64,000 nucleotides of DNA from assembly GCA_964568735.1 (NCBI GenBank), contig CAZMRF010000009.1:1-64000 (forward strand), written 5' to 3'. Shown piece after piece: positions 15,538 to 25,068 of this stretch (position 1 is the first letter of the stretch; each line of letters opens with the position of its first letter). The notes under the pieces are model-generated. The model was not told the DNA's origin and made no database searches. It worked only from the letters and a program-made list of their open reading frames with translations. Source of the DNA: CAZMRF01 sp964568735. Its GTDB lineage: Bacteria > Acidobacteriota > Polarisedimenticolia > JACPZX01. The position numbers and the translations under genes were made by a program.

Positions 15538-18500
15538 ATGGGCAGGATCACCGTTGTCACCGCGTTCATCGTACTTGCTCTGGCCTCTCCGGCCTTCGGT
15601 CAGTCGGTATTCTTTGACGGGCCGCAGTTCAGGGTGAACTCCTACACGACGGGCTTCCAGACCTTCCCTGAGATCGCCTCCGACAGCACGGGCAACTTCA
15701 TCGTCGTATGGGAGAGTGACCGCCTCACCTCCTCCCACGGTGAGGTCGTCGGCAGGCTCTACGACAGCGCAGGCCAGCCGCGCGGAGCCGAGTTCCAGAT
15801 CAACACCTACACGACGGGCTATCAGTATGGCCCCAGGGTCGCGATGCGCCCCTCCGGCGAGTTCGTGGTGGTCTGGGCAAGCCTCGATGGGAGCACGTAC
15901 GGATCCGCCGTCTACGGCCGCCGTTTCTCGAGCTCGGGTTCGCCCCAGTCGGGCCAGTTCCGCGTGAATCCAGCCTCCGACGATTACGCCGTCCGTCCGG
16001 ATGTCGCGGTTGACGGTGCGGGCAGCTTCACCATCGTCTGGGCCAACTTCTATTACGGAGGCGTCTACGGCCGGGGGCTGACGAGTACCGGCAGCCTCGG
16101 AGGCCAGTTCAGGATCAATGGCCTGTCGGACTACGGCGATGATCCCGCGGTGGCCGGGGTGCCTACGGGAGGATTCGTCGTCGCCTGGGACGACGACTCC
16201 GACGATACCATCAGCGGGCGTAGCATGAGCAGCAGCGGGACACTGCTGGGATCCGAGTTCGATGTCAGCCTCTCTCCCTATCCCTATCGCCCAGACCTGG
16301 CCACGGACGGGAGTGGCCGCTTCGTCGTGGTGTGGGATGCATCCGACGCCGATGGCTCGGGCAATGCAGTCCTCGGCCGGCGGTTCGGAAGCACCGGAAA
16401 CCCGCTGAGCGGAGAGTTCCAGGCGAACGTCTTCACGAGCGAAGACCAGTTCTTCGCGAAGGTGGCTTCGGCGAGCACGGGCGATTTCGTCGTGACTTGG
16501 ACGGGGGGTGGTGACCAGGACGGGGATTGGTACGGAGTTTTCGCCAGGAGCTTCGACACCTCCGGAGCTCCCGAGGGAGCGGAGTTCCAGGTCAACACGA
16601 CGACCGCCTCGGCCCAGGGAACCTCCTCCATCGCGATGCAGAGCGCCGGGGAGTTCGCGGTGGTGTGGGCCGGCGTCGTTCAGTACCCCGTGAATGTCGA
16701 CGTATTCGGGCAGAGATTCTCGGCAGGCGGTGGCGGCGGCGGATGCAACGCTGGCGACGACGATGGCGACGGCTCGTGCGACGACGTCGACAACTGTCTC
16801 GGCATCGCGAATCCCGGCCAGGAGGACTCCGACGGCGACGGCCTGGGGGACGCCTGCGAAGTCTCCCTGACGAGCCCCACCCAGGGGCAGTTCATGGACT
16901 GTAGCGATCCATCTACGAGGCAACCGACCATCTCGTGGGATCCCGGCCAGTACGACAAGTTCAAGGTGTACCTATCCTGGGATCCCGGCTTCAATCCCAA
17001 GCAGTCGAAGGCCGCCGGCAAGCCCACTACGGCGACCTCGATCGTGCCCAAGGCGAAGACCTGGCAGAAGATCTGCGCGGCCGCGGTCGCCGCGAATCCC
17101 TCCAGCCCGGTCCTGTACGTCAGGGTCCTGGCGCTGAACAAGGGGGTTTCCAAGAAGGATCCCTTCCGCACGAGCTACAGCCAGCCGGTCCAGGCCTCCG
17201 TCAGCACGTCGATGGTCGCGGCCTGCCGGAGCCTCCTCTTCTCGAGGATGGTGGTCGATGCCGATTCGTGCTTCGAGTCCGTCACCCAGATCGACCCCTC
17301 CGGCTCCACCCAGGACGGCCGCGAGGCCCATTTCTTCCGCGCCCTGACCCGCATCGCGCGGGTCGTCGAGGATCAGTCCAACGGATCGAATTCGTCGACC
17401 TTCACGGACAGCCTCAAGGAGATGCTCGATCGCTTCGGTGTTCCGATCGTGGGCCGGAGCCTCTTCGATTGGACGGCCGATCGGCCGCCGGTGCTCCCAA
17501 CGAACTCCCCCACAGGTGGCGACGTCCAGGAGTTCCTCGGAACCGTCTTCGTCCCCGAGCTGACAGGTGCCATCGAGGAGAACCTCGGAGTGCTGGATGG
17601 CGCCTTCCAGATGATGGTGACTCGCGACGAGTTGACAGCATTCGGGGTTCTCGACACGGGCCCCGTGGAGGTGGACTTCGGCGAAGTGAAGCTCCTCCAG
17701 TCGTCTCTCCGGACCGCCGAGGGTGTTCTGGGAATCCTGCTGGCCTACGACCTCGACGTGGACCTCGACGCGCTCGCAGCCATGCTCCCCGCGGACCTGC
17801 AGGCGGACGGTCTGGACCTCTATCCGGATTTGCTGAAGCTGGTTCCGGGTGGCGCATCCACCATGATGGGAGCGGGTGACAGCTTCCGGAGCGCGATCGA
17901 CGACTACTACGCGGCTTCGAACTTCGTTCGGAACATGGACGATGGGAACCAGGCCGACGATGTCGTCACGATAGATCCGAACGATCTACCGGTCGAGCTG
18001 CAGCTACGCGCCGACATGGGGAAGCTCCGATGCGCCCTCGATGGCGGGACCTTCGTCTCCCTGACGGAAACCTCCGCGGTGTGCGACCTCAACACGCTCC
18101 CCGTGGTCGATCCTAACTCCTCCTCCGGATGGGCCGGCCAGGAGGTGGATCCCACGCGATTCTTCGACGACCCGTTCGATCTGAGGAGCCTCCTGCCGTC
18201 GTTCGATTTCGATCCGATCTGCGGACGGAGCTTCGTGGACACGATGGCTCCCAACGCGACGTCGCCCTTCCCCGATCCGACACTCCACGCCGTCGTACCG
18301 GGGATGGCTCAGTCGAAGCTCCTCGAGCTGACCCATTTGCAGCCGAATCTGGAGGTGACGGGATTCCGGACGAGATTCACCACGGTGGGCTTCCCGACCT
18401 TCGACAACGGCACCCTCAGACCTGACCAACATTCATTTGCGGCTCCCCTCGTCATCGAGAGCGTGACCATGGAGGACGGCTCGCTGTTCAGCGTCGTGCC

Positions 18501-18798
18501 CCTCGATCCGAACTTCAGCCCGGCCGACCCGAACGTCGTCTTCCCAGCCACGCTGTGCCAGGAATCGCCGGCCTTCCGCATCCGGGTCGAAGCCACACCT
18601 CCGGCGCCTGGGGGCTTCAGCGACAATGTCGTGATCCAGAGCAACGACCACGACCAGCCCCTGCTCATGGCTCCTGTCCGCTTCTGCACGGGCAGCTATG
18701 TCTTCGTTCCGAGCATCGGGAGATGGCGGCCGGACTGTGACGGGGATGGCGTCGCTGACATCCTGGACGCCTGTCCCGACGACCCGGGCTGCAGCTAG
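15538..18798 (+). CDS. secreted multi-module protein with VVW repeats, TSP3 repeat and an uncharacterised C-terminal module
   Basis: A 1086-residue protein. The signal peptide is ITVVTAFIVLALASPAFGQ. Residues about 25-400 hold seven or so repeats of roughly 50-60 residues with the pattern F-x-VVW-x-S...G-R-x-F...G-x-EF-x-VN-x-YTTG, probably beta-propeller or beta-sandwich blades. A calcium-binding thrombospondin-type-3 segment follows (GDDDGDGSCDDVDNC and DSDGDGLGDACE). From about residue 560 to the end it shares a long uncharacterised module with the protein encoded at 40144-43800 (signature FFRALTRIARVVEDQ, then SLKEMLDRFGV and FDWT), finishing with DCDGDGVADILDACPDDPGC. The ATG at 15538 is chosen for the signal peptide and the G-rich ribosome-binding site. 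It is probably a cell-surface or extracellular protein, and it is convergent with an LptC-like gene 13 bases away. Confidence 0.85.
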   Translation: MGRITVVTAFIVLALASPAFGQSVFFDGPQFRVNSYTTGFQTFPEIASDSTGNFIVVWESDRLTSSHGEVVGRLYDSAGQPRGAEFQINTYTTGYQYGPRVAMRPSGEFVVVWASLDGSTYGSAVYGRRFSSSGSPQSGQFRVNPASDDYAVRPDVAVDGAGSFTIVWANFYYGGVYGRGLTSTGSLGGQFRINGLSDYGDDPAVAGVPTGGFVVAWDDDSDDTISGRSMSSSGTLLGSEFDVSLSPYPYRPDLATDGSGRFVVVWDASDADGSGNAVLGRRFGSTGNPLSGEFQANVFTSEDQFFAKVASASTGDFVVTWTGGGDQDGDWYGVFARSFDTSGAPEGAEFQVNTTTASAQGTSSIAMQSAGEFAVVWAGVVQYPVNVDVFGQRFSAGGGGGGCNAGDDDGDGSCDDVDNCLGIANPGQEDSDGDGLGDACEVSLTSPTQGQFMDCSDPSTRQPTISWDPGQYDKFKVYLSWDPGFNPKQSKAAGKPTTATSIVPKAKTWQKICAAAVAANPSSPVLYVRVLALNKGVSKKDPFRTSYSQPVQASVSTSMVAACRSLLFSRMVVDADSCFESVTQIDPSGSTQDGREAHFFRALTRIARVVEDQSNGSNSSTFTDSLKEMLDRFGVPIVGRSLFDWTADRPPVLPTNSPTGGDVQEFLGTVFVPELTGAIEENLGVLDGAFQMMVTRDELTAFGVLDTGPVEVDFGEVKLLQSSLRTAEGVLGILLAYDLDVDLDALAAMLPADLQADGLDLYPDLLKLVPGGASTMMGAGDSFRSAIDDYYAASNFVRNMDDGNQADDVVTIDPNDLPVELQLRADMGKLRCALDGGTFVSLTETSAVCDLNTLPVVDPNSSSGWAGQEVDPTRFFDDPFDLRSLLPSFDFDPICGRSFVDTMAPNATSPFPDPTLHAVVPGMAQSKLLELTHLQPNLEVTGFRTRFTTVGFPTFDNGTLRPDQHSFAAPLVIESVTMEDGSLFSVVPLDPNFSPADPNVVFPATLCQESPAFRIRVEATPPAPGGFSDNVVIQSNDHDQPLLMAPVRFCTGSYVFVPSIGRWRPDCDGDGVADILDACPDDPGCS

Positions 18799-18811
18799 AG
18801 ACGGGATCGGG

Positions 18812-19576
18812 TCAGGGAGTGTCTGCCACAGCCGAGCCGGCGGGCAGGATCCGCCCGGCCGCGGTCAGAGTGAAGCGGCCGTCCCGCCCACGCTGCTCCT
18901 CACCGCCGAGCATGCCGCGAAAGCGGTAGTCGCCGCGGGTGAGGAGGAGCCCGCCTTCCTGCCGCCAGATGACCTCCCGCGCGGACAGCTCCTCACCCTC
19001 CGCTGAGCGGATGCTCACGTCCTGTGAGAGCGTCACCGCACCGGCGTCCAGCCCGAGAGCGGCCGAGCCCGCCGACATTCGGAGGATCTCGACGTCCTGA
19101 GCGGACATGAAGGTGATCTCGAGGCGATCAATCAGGACGCGCGAGACGAATCCCAGCCCCTGGGAGGATGCGGTCTCCTCCACGATTCTTCGGACGGGAA
19201 GCGCTAGGAGCGCCCTCTTGTCTTCGCCGGGCGCTTGTCCGCCTTCGCCCCCGAGGTCGTGAATTTCCAGCCGGACGCCGACCAGGGCGATCTCCTTGAC
19301 GGGGTTGAGCGTCAGCGGGCCCATTTTCCTCTTCCTGTGGATCAGCTCATCGGCGGCAAGCGAGAAGATCTTCCGCCCCTTGAAGGTCGATGTGTACTGG
19401 AGCCCTTTCACGTGCAGCCGGTCGAACCTCTCGGCCGTCTCAGCCGGCGCCCCTTCGGGGTCGGGAGCGGTGCGGTTGGTGTAGAGGTAGAAGACCACGA
19501 GAGCCGCAATGCCAAGGACGCTGGCGGCGCCGGCCCACCGGGCGAGGCGTCCGGGCCATGGGTCCTTCCAGCTCAC
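18812..19576 (-). CDS. LptC-like periplasmic protein, copy 1
   Basis: A 254-residue protein with one N-terminal membrane helix (SVLGIAALVVFYLYTNRTA) and a periplasmic part resembling LptC/OstA-like folds (LQYTSTFKGRKIFSLAADEL, HRKRKMGPLTLNPVKEI). LptC docks LPS to the inner-membrane LPS exporter. This copy is longer than classical LptC (about 190 residues) and is not next to lptA, lptB or kdsC, so LptC function is unproven. The GTG at 19576 is preceded by GGAGG. It lies 53 bases after the sulfatase gene on the same strand. A paralogue sits at 43813-44556 in the same arrangement. Confidence 0.75.
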   Translation of the reverse strand: MSWKDPWPGRLARWAGAASVLGIAALVVFYLYTNRTAPDPEGAPAETAERFDRLHVKGLQYTSTFKGRKIFSLAADELIHRKRKMGPLTLNPVKEIALVGVRLEIHDLGGEGGQAPGEDKRALLALPVRRIVEETASSQGLGFVSRVLIDRLEITFMSAQDVEILRMSAGSAALGLDAGAVTLSQDVSIRSAEGEELSAREVIWRQEGGLLLTRGDYRFRGMLGGEEQRGRDGRFTLTAAGRILPAGSAVADTP

Positions 19577-19629
19577 GCGGAGCCCTCCTCTCCGGTTCGT
19601 TCGCCAGGCCGCCGGGGACGGTGGATGAT

Positions 19630-22362
19630 CTACTCCACGTACCCGAGGGCGCGGAGGCGCTCGAGGTGATCGGGGTCGTCGAGGGGCTGGGGCGCCGAGG
19701 GGTCGCTTCTCGTGAGCGAAGCGAGCCGCTCGGTCCACTCGCGGAGCCTCTGCACGAGGAGGGCCCGCATCTCCCGGGCCCGCTCCGGGTGCTGCGCGAC
19801 AAGATTGACCTGCTCGAGAGGATCGGAGGCCAGATCGTAAAGCTCCTCGGGCGCGTACTTCCCCCGCTCGCGGAGCCGCCTGCGGGGCGTGCGTGGATCG
19901 TCCACGGACCACTCCGCCCGCATGTGGTACTTCCACCCCTCCGCCAGGATCGCCGCGCCCCGGGCATCCTCGATCTCGCAGGTCGTCTCGCGGTCCGCCT
20001 CATCCTGCCCCCGCATGAGGCCCGCGAGTGAGCGTCCCGCCATCGCGGGATGCACCGAGGATCCCGTGAGATCGAGGATCGTCGCCGGGAGGTCCATGAG
20101 CCGGACAGCGGTGTCGACTCGGCCTCCTCGCAGAAACGCGCGCGCTTCTGGCCGCACCGGGTTCCCGGGGCCCGAGCCCAGCCCCCCCGCGCCCACGGCT
20201 CCTCCCATCGTTGACGGTCCAGCAGCGGAGGCGGGCTTGATGATCAGCGGAATGCGCATCAGCTCGTCGTAGCAGGAGAGGGCGTGGAGAGCCACGACGC
20301 CGTGCTCGTTGAACTCCTCCCCATGATCGGAGGTCACGACGACGAGGGTCTTCTCCCACAATCCGCGCTCCTTCAGCCACGCGAAGAGCCGTGCGAGCGC
20401 GCGGTCCGCCTGGATGACCTCGCCGTCGTAGAGGCTTTCCAGGCGGCGCAGGTCCTCGGGGTTGACGGGGATCCTGGCCTGGTTCATCCACGCGACCGTC
20501 TTCTTGAGGTGCGGCGCGTCGATCTCCGATCCCAGCGGCCCGGTGTACCCGTCCTCGAGGAGAGAGGCGATCTCCTCGGGAGGGGAATAGGGAAAGTGGA
20601 CGATGTAGCTGTGGAAGAAGAGGAACCACGGCTCGCTGAGGCTGTCCAGCGCCTTCATCGCGAGGTCCACCTTGGACTCGATCTCCTCCGTCACGTTGCG
20701 GAAGCGATCGAAGCCCCTCGCGAAGCCGTAGCGGCCGTCGACGAGCCCGTCGTCGGTGAGCGCGATGGTGACGTACCCCTCGCTTCCGAGGATCTCGGGC
20801 AGGTAGGGGACGCTGGAGGGCAGGGCGCTCGTGGTCGTCGCACCGTGGCCGGCAGGCGGGAGACCGGTCAGCATGGTGCCGTGACCGTAGAGGGTGCTCG
20901 GCGCCTGAGTGCGGCATCCGGTGAAATGGACGCCCTCTCCGGCGAGGCGGCTCAGCTCGGGAGTCAGCGGATGTCCGTGGGAGATGCGCCCGAACCGGTC
21001 CCCGCGCAGCGTGTCGAGTGAGATCAGGAGGACGTTCGGACGTCTGATCGCGATGGCCTGGGATGGACTCTCGTCGGGGAAGCTCGTTGGCCCGCCGGGT
21101 CCGGGTTCCATTCGACGTGATGGGAGCGTTGTTCCCCCGCTCGGGGGCTCGAACCCGCTCGGGCCGGAGCTAGTCCTGCCCTCATGGGGTCTGGCAGTCC
21201 CACTGCGAAGGGAGCCTGTGCCTGACGCTTCGACCGTCGGGGATCCCCACAGCGCAAGCGATGCGGGGTTGCCGAGAGGCTCGACGCGGAGAGTGAGAGT
21301 TGTCTCCGATGATGGCAGCGGCTCTTGGCCTGACGCAGCGCCATCGCGTGGGATGCCGAGCGGGAGATCGACGAGCCGCTCCGACCAATGATCGGTGCCA
21401 TCGGCGTCCTGCTCGTGGAGGGCCTCGCGGAAGATCTCCTGCTGGCCGCCGCCTCTCCTCGTCATGATTGTAAAGAGCCATCCCGGGCCGCTCTCCCCAG
21501 ATGCACTCCCTGTCGCCCGCGCCCCGGTATCAGCTGAAGTCTCCGCGTTTCCATCCTTTCGTCGCCCGACATCAGCCGCGCGAGGCTCGCCTCCCGCCAG
21601 CGCGAGGGAGAAGCGCAGGCGGGCCCGCCCCGGCGGGACGATCCTGAAGGTCGCCTCGCGGATCGAGGAGCCGACGATCACGTCGCGGTACTCGCCACCA
21701 AGCTCGAGATGGATCCGGCCCACGGGGAGGACGACGCCGGCGAGAGCGATCTCGCCGTCCAGATCCGCCTCGACGCGGATCGCCTCGGCTGCCGCGCCCG
21801 CCGAGATTGGAAGGCTCATCCAGGTATCGCCGCGGTTGCGCTGCAACGTGGCCGTGACCGAAGGAGCCTCGCTCGACGAGAGCGCCAGATCCACATCTCT
21901 GTACGGCTCCCTGCCATCCCCGTGGCGCGCCGCGAGCTGCACGTGAATCCGCGGCGGGTCCTCCGAGCGGGATGCGCAGGGCAGCCTCGGGATCCTGAGC
22001 GTCGCCGGGCTTTTGGCAAGGAAGATGGGGCTCCCGGGCGCGCGCGCGGCGCTCTTCGTGTCCCATCCGCGATCGACGAGCCGCAGCGCGAGAGCCGGAT
22101 CGAAGCGGACAGGAGTCACCAGGAGGTCGGCCGATCCGAGGTTGCCCGCCAGCCGGATCCGCTCTCCGATGAGGGGGCCCTCCCCCGAGCAGCGCGGGTA
22201 ACTCTGCGGCTCGGCGCCGGCCGCGGGCTCGCGCTGCGAGTCCTCCTCCTGCCTCGTGCACGCCGTCCCGCCGGCGATGAGGAGAGCGAGCAGAAACCCG
22301 CCTTGTATTCGAGAGATGCGGGGCGCCATCGGCGCCGATCCTATCACCGGGCCCGCAGCCAC
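19630..22362 (-). CDS. sulfatase-family protein with long N-terminal extension
   Basis: A 910-residue exported protein. A hydrophobic leader with a cysteine (FLLALLIAGGTAC) suggests a signal peptide, perhaps of a lipoprotein. About 400 residues of beta-rich sequence of unknown type follow, then an alkaline-phosphatase-superfamily sulfatase domain from about residue 443: NVLLISLDTLRGDRFG supplies the first metal aspartates and VVVTSDHGEEFNEHG the distal ligands. The nucleophile region reads APSTLYGHGTMLTG, so the C/S-x-P-x-R formylglycine motif is missing and a Thr stands at the usual position. The reaction may therefore be phospho- rather than sulfo-ester hydrolysis. GTG at 22362 follows directly on the stop of the broken upstream gene; ATG at 22329 is the alternative. 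Confidence 0.85.
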   Translation of the reverse strand: MAAGPVIGSAPMAPRISRIQGGFLLALLIAGGTACTRQEEDSQREPAAGAEPQSYPRCSGEGPLIGERIRLAGNLGSADLLVTPVRFDPALALRLVDRGWDTKSAARAPGSPIFLAKSPATLRIPRLPCASRSEDPPRIHVQLAARHGDGREPYRDVDLALSSSEAPSVTATLQRNRGDTWMSLPISAGAAAEAIRVEADLDGEIALAGVVLPVGRIHLELGGEYRDVIVGSSIREATFRIVPPGRARLRFSLALAGGEPRAADVGRRKDGNAETSADTGARATGSASGESGPGWLFTIMTRRGGGQQEIFREALHEQDADGTDHWSERLVDLPLGIPRDGAASGQEPLPSSETTLTLRVEPLGNPASLALWGSPTVEASGTGSLRSGTARPHEGRTSSGPSGFEPPSGGTTLPSRRMEPGPGGPTSFPDESPSQAIAIRRPNVLLISLDTLRGDRFGRISHGHPLTPELSRLAGEGVHFTGCRTQAPSTLYGHGTMLTGLPPAGHGATTTSALPSSVPYLPEILGSEGYVTIALTDDGLVDGRYGFARGFDRFRNVTEEIESKVDLAMKALDSLSEPWFLFFHSYIVHFPYSPPEEIASLLEDGYTGPLGSEIDAPHLKKTVAWMNQARIPVNPEDLRRLESLYDGEVIQADRALARLFAWLKERGLWEKTLVVVTSDHGEEFNEHGVVALHALSCYDELMRIPLIIKPASAAGPSTMGGAVGAGGLGSGPGNPVRPEARAFLRGGRVDTAVRLMDLPATILDLTGSSVHPAMAGRSLAGLMRGQDEADRETTCEIEDARGAAILAEGWKYHMRAEWSVDDPRTPRRRLRERGKYAPEELYDLASDPLEQVNLVAQHPERAREMRALLVQRLREWTERLASLTRSDPSAPQPLDDPDHLERLRALGYVE

Positions 22363-23851
22363 CTACCTGATATCTTCCCCGGCGCCTTGGAACTCGAAAG
22401 CCAGCCTGACCGGGGCCGGATCGGGTGCGCCACCCCGGTCGCCAGGTGCCATCGCCTCATCGAAGAGCCTGAAGGGGGTGTTGCCGGCGAGATCCTCGAG
22501 GGCGGGCTGGATGACGATGGCGTAACGGCCCGGCCTCCACGCATCGGCCGGCGTGAAGCTCCAGCGCCTTTCATCGCCGAAGAGCGCCGCCTCGCCGCGA
22601 ACGACCCCGCCGCCTCCGTCCTCCACCGTGACCAGGCGGAGCATGAGCGCGTGATCCATCGCCTCGGGCAGGTCGAGGCGAACCGGTGAGCGGGTGCCCG
22701 AAGGCGACGCGAGTCCCCACGTGGCCGGATCCGGAGAAGTCCGATCGGCGGCTCCCACCCGGTAGAGTTTCTCGAAGCGCTCTCTCAGCGGGAACCCCTG
22801 AGCATCCACGAGCCCGGCGCTCACCTCGAGCCGGAAGCTCCGGCCCTCGCGGAGCGGCGGTCCCATCACGTCGTGCGGCCCCACTCCCCGCTTGAGACGG
22901 CCCGGATGGAAGATCAGCGTGAGACGGCGCTGGTCCCGATCCCACAGACCCCGTCGCACCTCGACCAAGGCTGTCTCCACCTCCGAGCCCTGGTCGTCGA
23001 AGAGCTTGACCATGCCATGCGCGGGCTGGTCGCGCATGGGAGCGGAGAAGTAGATGTAGAGGCGTAGCAGGTTCTCGGGGACGAATATCTCCGCTCGGGT
23101 AGATGGCCACGACGTGAGTGGAGGGTACGAGCCCGGGATCTGGCATCGCGAAAGCGAGATCGAGAACGGGAGTGCCGGCCCTTGCTCCCCCGGTCAGCTC
23201 ATCGAAGAGCGCACCGTCGAAGCGCGCGAAGAAGCGGAGCCCGGTCGCGAGCGGGAAGCGGGGCGTGAAGCGGAGGACCCCCGCGTCGACCGACCAGGCG
23301 CCCAGGATGGGCGGCAGGCTTCCGTCCGCCGGCAGCCTCCCACCCGTGAAGACCGGGAAGAGCCGGCTCCAGAGCACGGCGTCGATGGAGGATTCCAGGA
23401 GGCTGGCCAGAGCGCGCAGATCCAATCCTGTCACGACGACAGTGCCGAAGCTGGTGTGGCTCTCGAAGGCTCCATGCGCTCGGTGGTAGATCTCCAGCGT
23501 CGTGGCCGACACGTCGCTCCTGAAGGGATAGGGCATCATCCACATCGTGGAAGCGAACTCCTCGTTGGAGAGTCCCGCCACGTAGAGGGTGCCGTCGGCC
23601 CAGACGAGGTCGGTGATCGTCTCGGTCCTCAGGCTGATCTCCTTCATCCAGGGATGCATCTTCTCGCTGCTGATGGGATTCGGCAGCTCCTTGCTGGCGT
23701 AGGGCACGTTCGCAAGTGAGACGGCGTCGATCGCCCCGTCGTCCGCCGATACCTTTACGAGGATCAACGCATCGGCGACGTGGTTGGGGAGCTTCCACCG
23801 GAAGTCCCACTTGCCGCGGCCTCCCCTCCGGCCCTGACTCCCGCGTGTTCC
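22363..23851 (-). pseudogene. frameshifted, apparently chimeric gene (propeller-like fragment + Ig-like protein)
   Basis: Two frames are needed. The upstream part (about 23851-23094) encodes KWDFRWKLPNHVADALILVK, a segment of a family with the string YASKELPNPISSEKMHPWMK, and from about 23470 a different sequence (LRALASLLESSIDAVLWSRL, GVLRFTPRFPLATGLRFFAR) typical of the N-terminus of a bacterial Ig-like protein. Near 23085-23095 coding moves to the other frame (EIFVPENLLRLYIYFSAPMR) and runs to the stop at 22363. One extra base would explain the shift. No convincing start codon exists for the upstream fragment. It is either a decayed fusion or carries a sequence error. The sulfatase gene begins at the next base. 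Confidence 0.55.
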
Positions 23852-23934
23852 CGGCGCTAGGATACGGCCTCCCGTCCCCGGAGCGGCTGCGGCAGGGCGC
23901 GGGCCAGGCCATTACAAGGACAGGCTCCTCGAGG

Positions 23935-25065
23935 ATGGAGGGCTCTCCCGGCGTGCTCCCTCGTACGACGCGTGTGCTGATCATCGTGCCGGTGGCGGCC
24001 TTTCTCACGCTCAACCTCGGCTTCGGCTGGCTGGCGGCCGTACGCCCCCTCCTGTCGCTCGTCCACGTCGTCTACGACGCGAACACCCTCCTTTTTCCCG
24101 TTGTCTTCCTCGCGAGCGGATGCGCGATCCTGGCCCTCGGGGGCGAACCGGTGAGGCGCCGCCGAGCGGGGGCGGCCTTCATCGCCTTCGGCGCCCTGCT
24201 GGCCGGCACGAGGATCTACGCCACGCACATCGAGCCGCGCTGGCTCTTCATCCGGGAGGAGCGCCTCCCGGCTTCCGGCCTCCCGCGGCCCATCCGGCTC
24301 CTGCACATCTCCGACATCCAGTCCGACGCCGTCGGAGGATGGGAGGAGAGGATCATCGAGGAGATCCGCGCTCTCGCCCCCGACCTGATCATCAACACGG
24401 GCGATCTCCTCCATCCCATCCCCCCGGCCACCGTCGCCTCGGAGCGCCCCAAGCTGACGGCCCTGATCGAGAGGCTGGAGCCGCCGCTCGGCATCTACAC
24501 GGTGGACGGCGACACCGACTACTGGGTGAGGCGGGAAGATCCGGAGAGCGTCGTGGGGATGCGTCGCCTCGCCTCGGAGGAGGTCGTCCTCGAGGTCGGC
24601 TCCCGCTCCGAAGGCCCGGCAGAGCTGGCCGGGCCGGTTCGGCCTCCGGCCGCGCCGGGTGGGAGCTCGAGCGGCCGGATTCGCATCATGGGCCTCCCGC
24701 TCGATCTCTCGGCCAGCCCCGAGGCCGCCCGCCTCCTCGTCGGGCGATGGCTGAGGACGATCGCTCCGGAGGACTTCGTCATCGTCGCCGGCCACCGGCC
24801 CGACTTCGCGATGGGGATGGAGAAGCTCCAGGTGGATCTCGCCCTCGCCGGCCACACCCACGGCGGCCAGATACGCGTGCCCTTCTTCGGGCCGCCCGTC
24901 ATCCTGAGCAAGGTGCCGAGGGAGTGGGCGCGGGGCTTTCGCCGTATTGGTGTTCCGTGGCTCGACGTCTCGGCGGGGCTGGGGGCCGAGCACACCGGCG
25001 GGATGCCTGCCATCCGCTTCAACTGCCGCCCGGAGATGACCCTCATCACCCTCGAGCCGCGCTGA
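23935..25065 (+). CDS. membrane-anchored metallophosphoesterase (YkuE-like)
   Basis: A 376-residue protein with three N-terminal hydrophobic segments (VLIIVPVAAFLTLNLGFGWL; ANTLLFPVVFLASGCAILAL; AGAAFIAFGALLAGTRI), then a calcineurin-like phosphoesterase domain from about residue 120. It retains NTGDL, AGHRPD and LAGHTHGGQIRVPFFG, the family signature. The first motif reads LLHISDIQSD instead of D-x-H, and the usual G-N-H-D reads DGDTDYW, so two metal or catalytic histidines appear substituted. ATG at 23935 follows GGCTCCTCGAGG and precedes the first helix. YkuE-like enzymes act on phosphodiesters near the membrane; activity here is doubtful. It is divergent from the broken gene and convergent with the M49-like peptidase. 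Confidence 0.85.
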   Translation: MEGSPGVLPRTTRVLIIVPVAAFLTLNLGFGWLAAVRPLLSLVHVVYDANTLLFPVVFLASGCAILALGGEPVRRRRAGAAFIAFGALLAGTRIYATHIEPRWLFIREERLPASGLPRPIRLLHISDIQSDAVGGWEERIIEEIRALAPDLIINTGDLLHPIPPATVASERPKLTALIERLEPPLGIYTVDGDTDYWVRREDPESVVGMRRLASEEVVLEVGSRSEGPAELAGPVRPPAAPGGSSSGRIRIMGLPLDLSASPEAARLLVGRWLRTIAPEDFVIVAGHRPDFAMGMEKLQVDLALAGHTHGGQIRVPFFGPPVILSKVPREWARGFRRIGVPWLDVSAGLGAEHTGGMPAIRFNCRPEMTLITLEPR

Positions 25066-25068
25066 GGT

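Noticed and set aside
15343..16923. 526-residue minus-strand frame
   Set aside because: Antisense to the VVW-repeat protein and repetitive only because that gene is.
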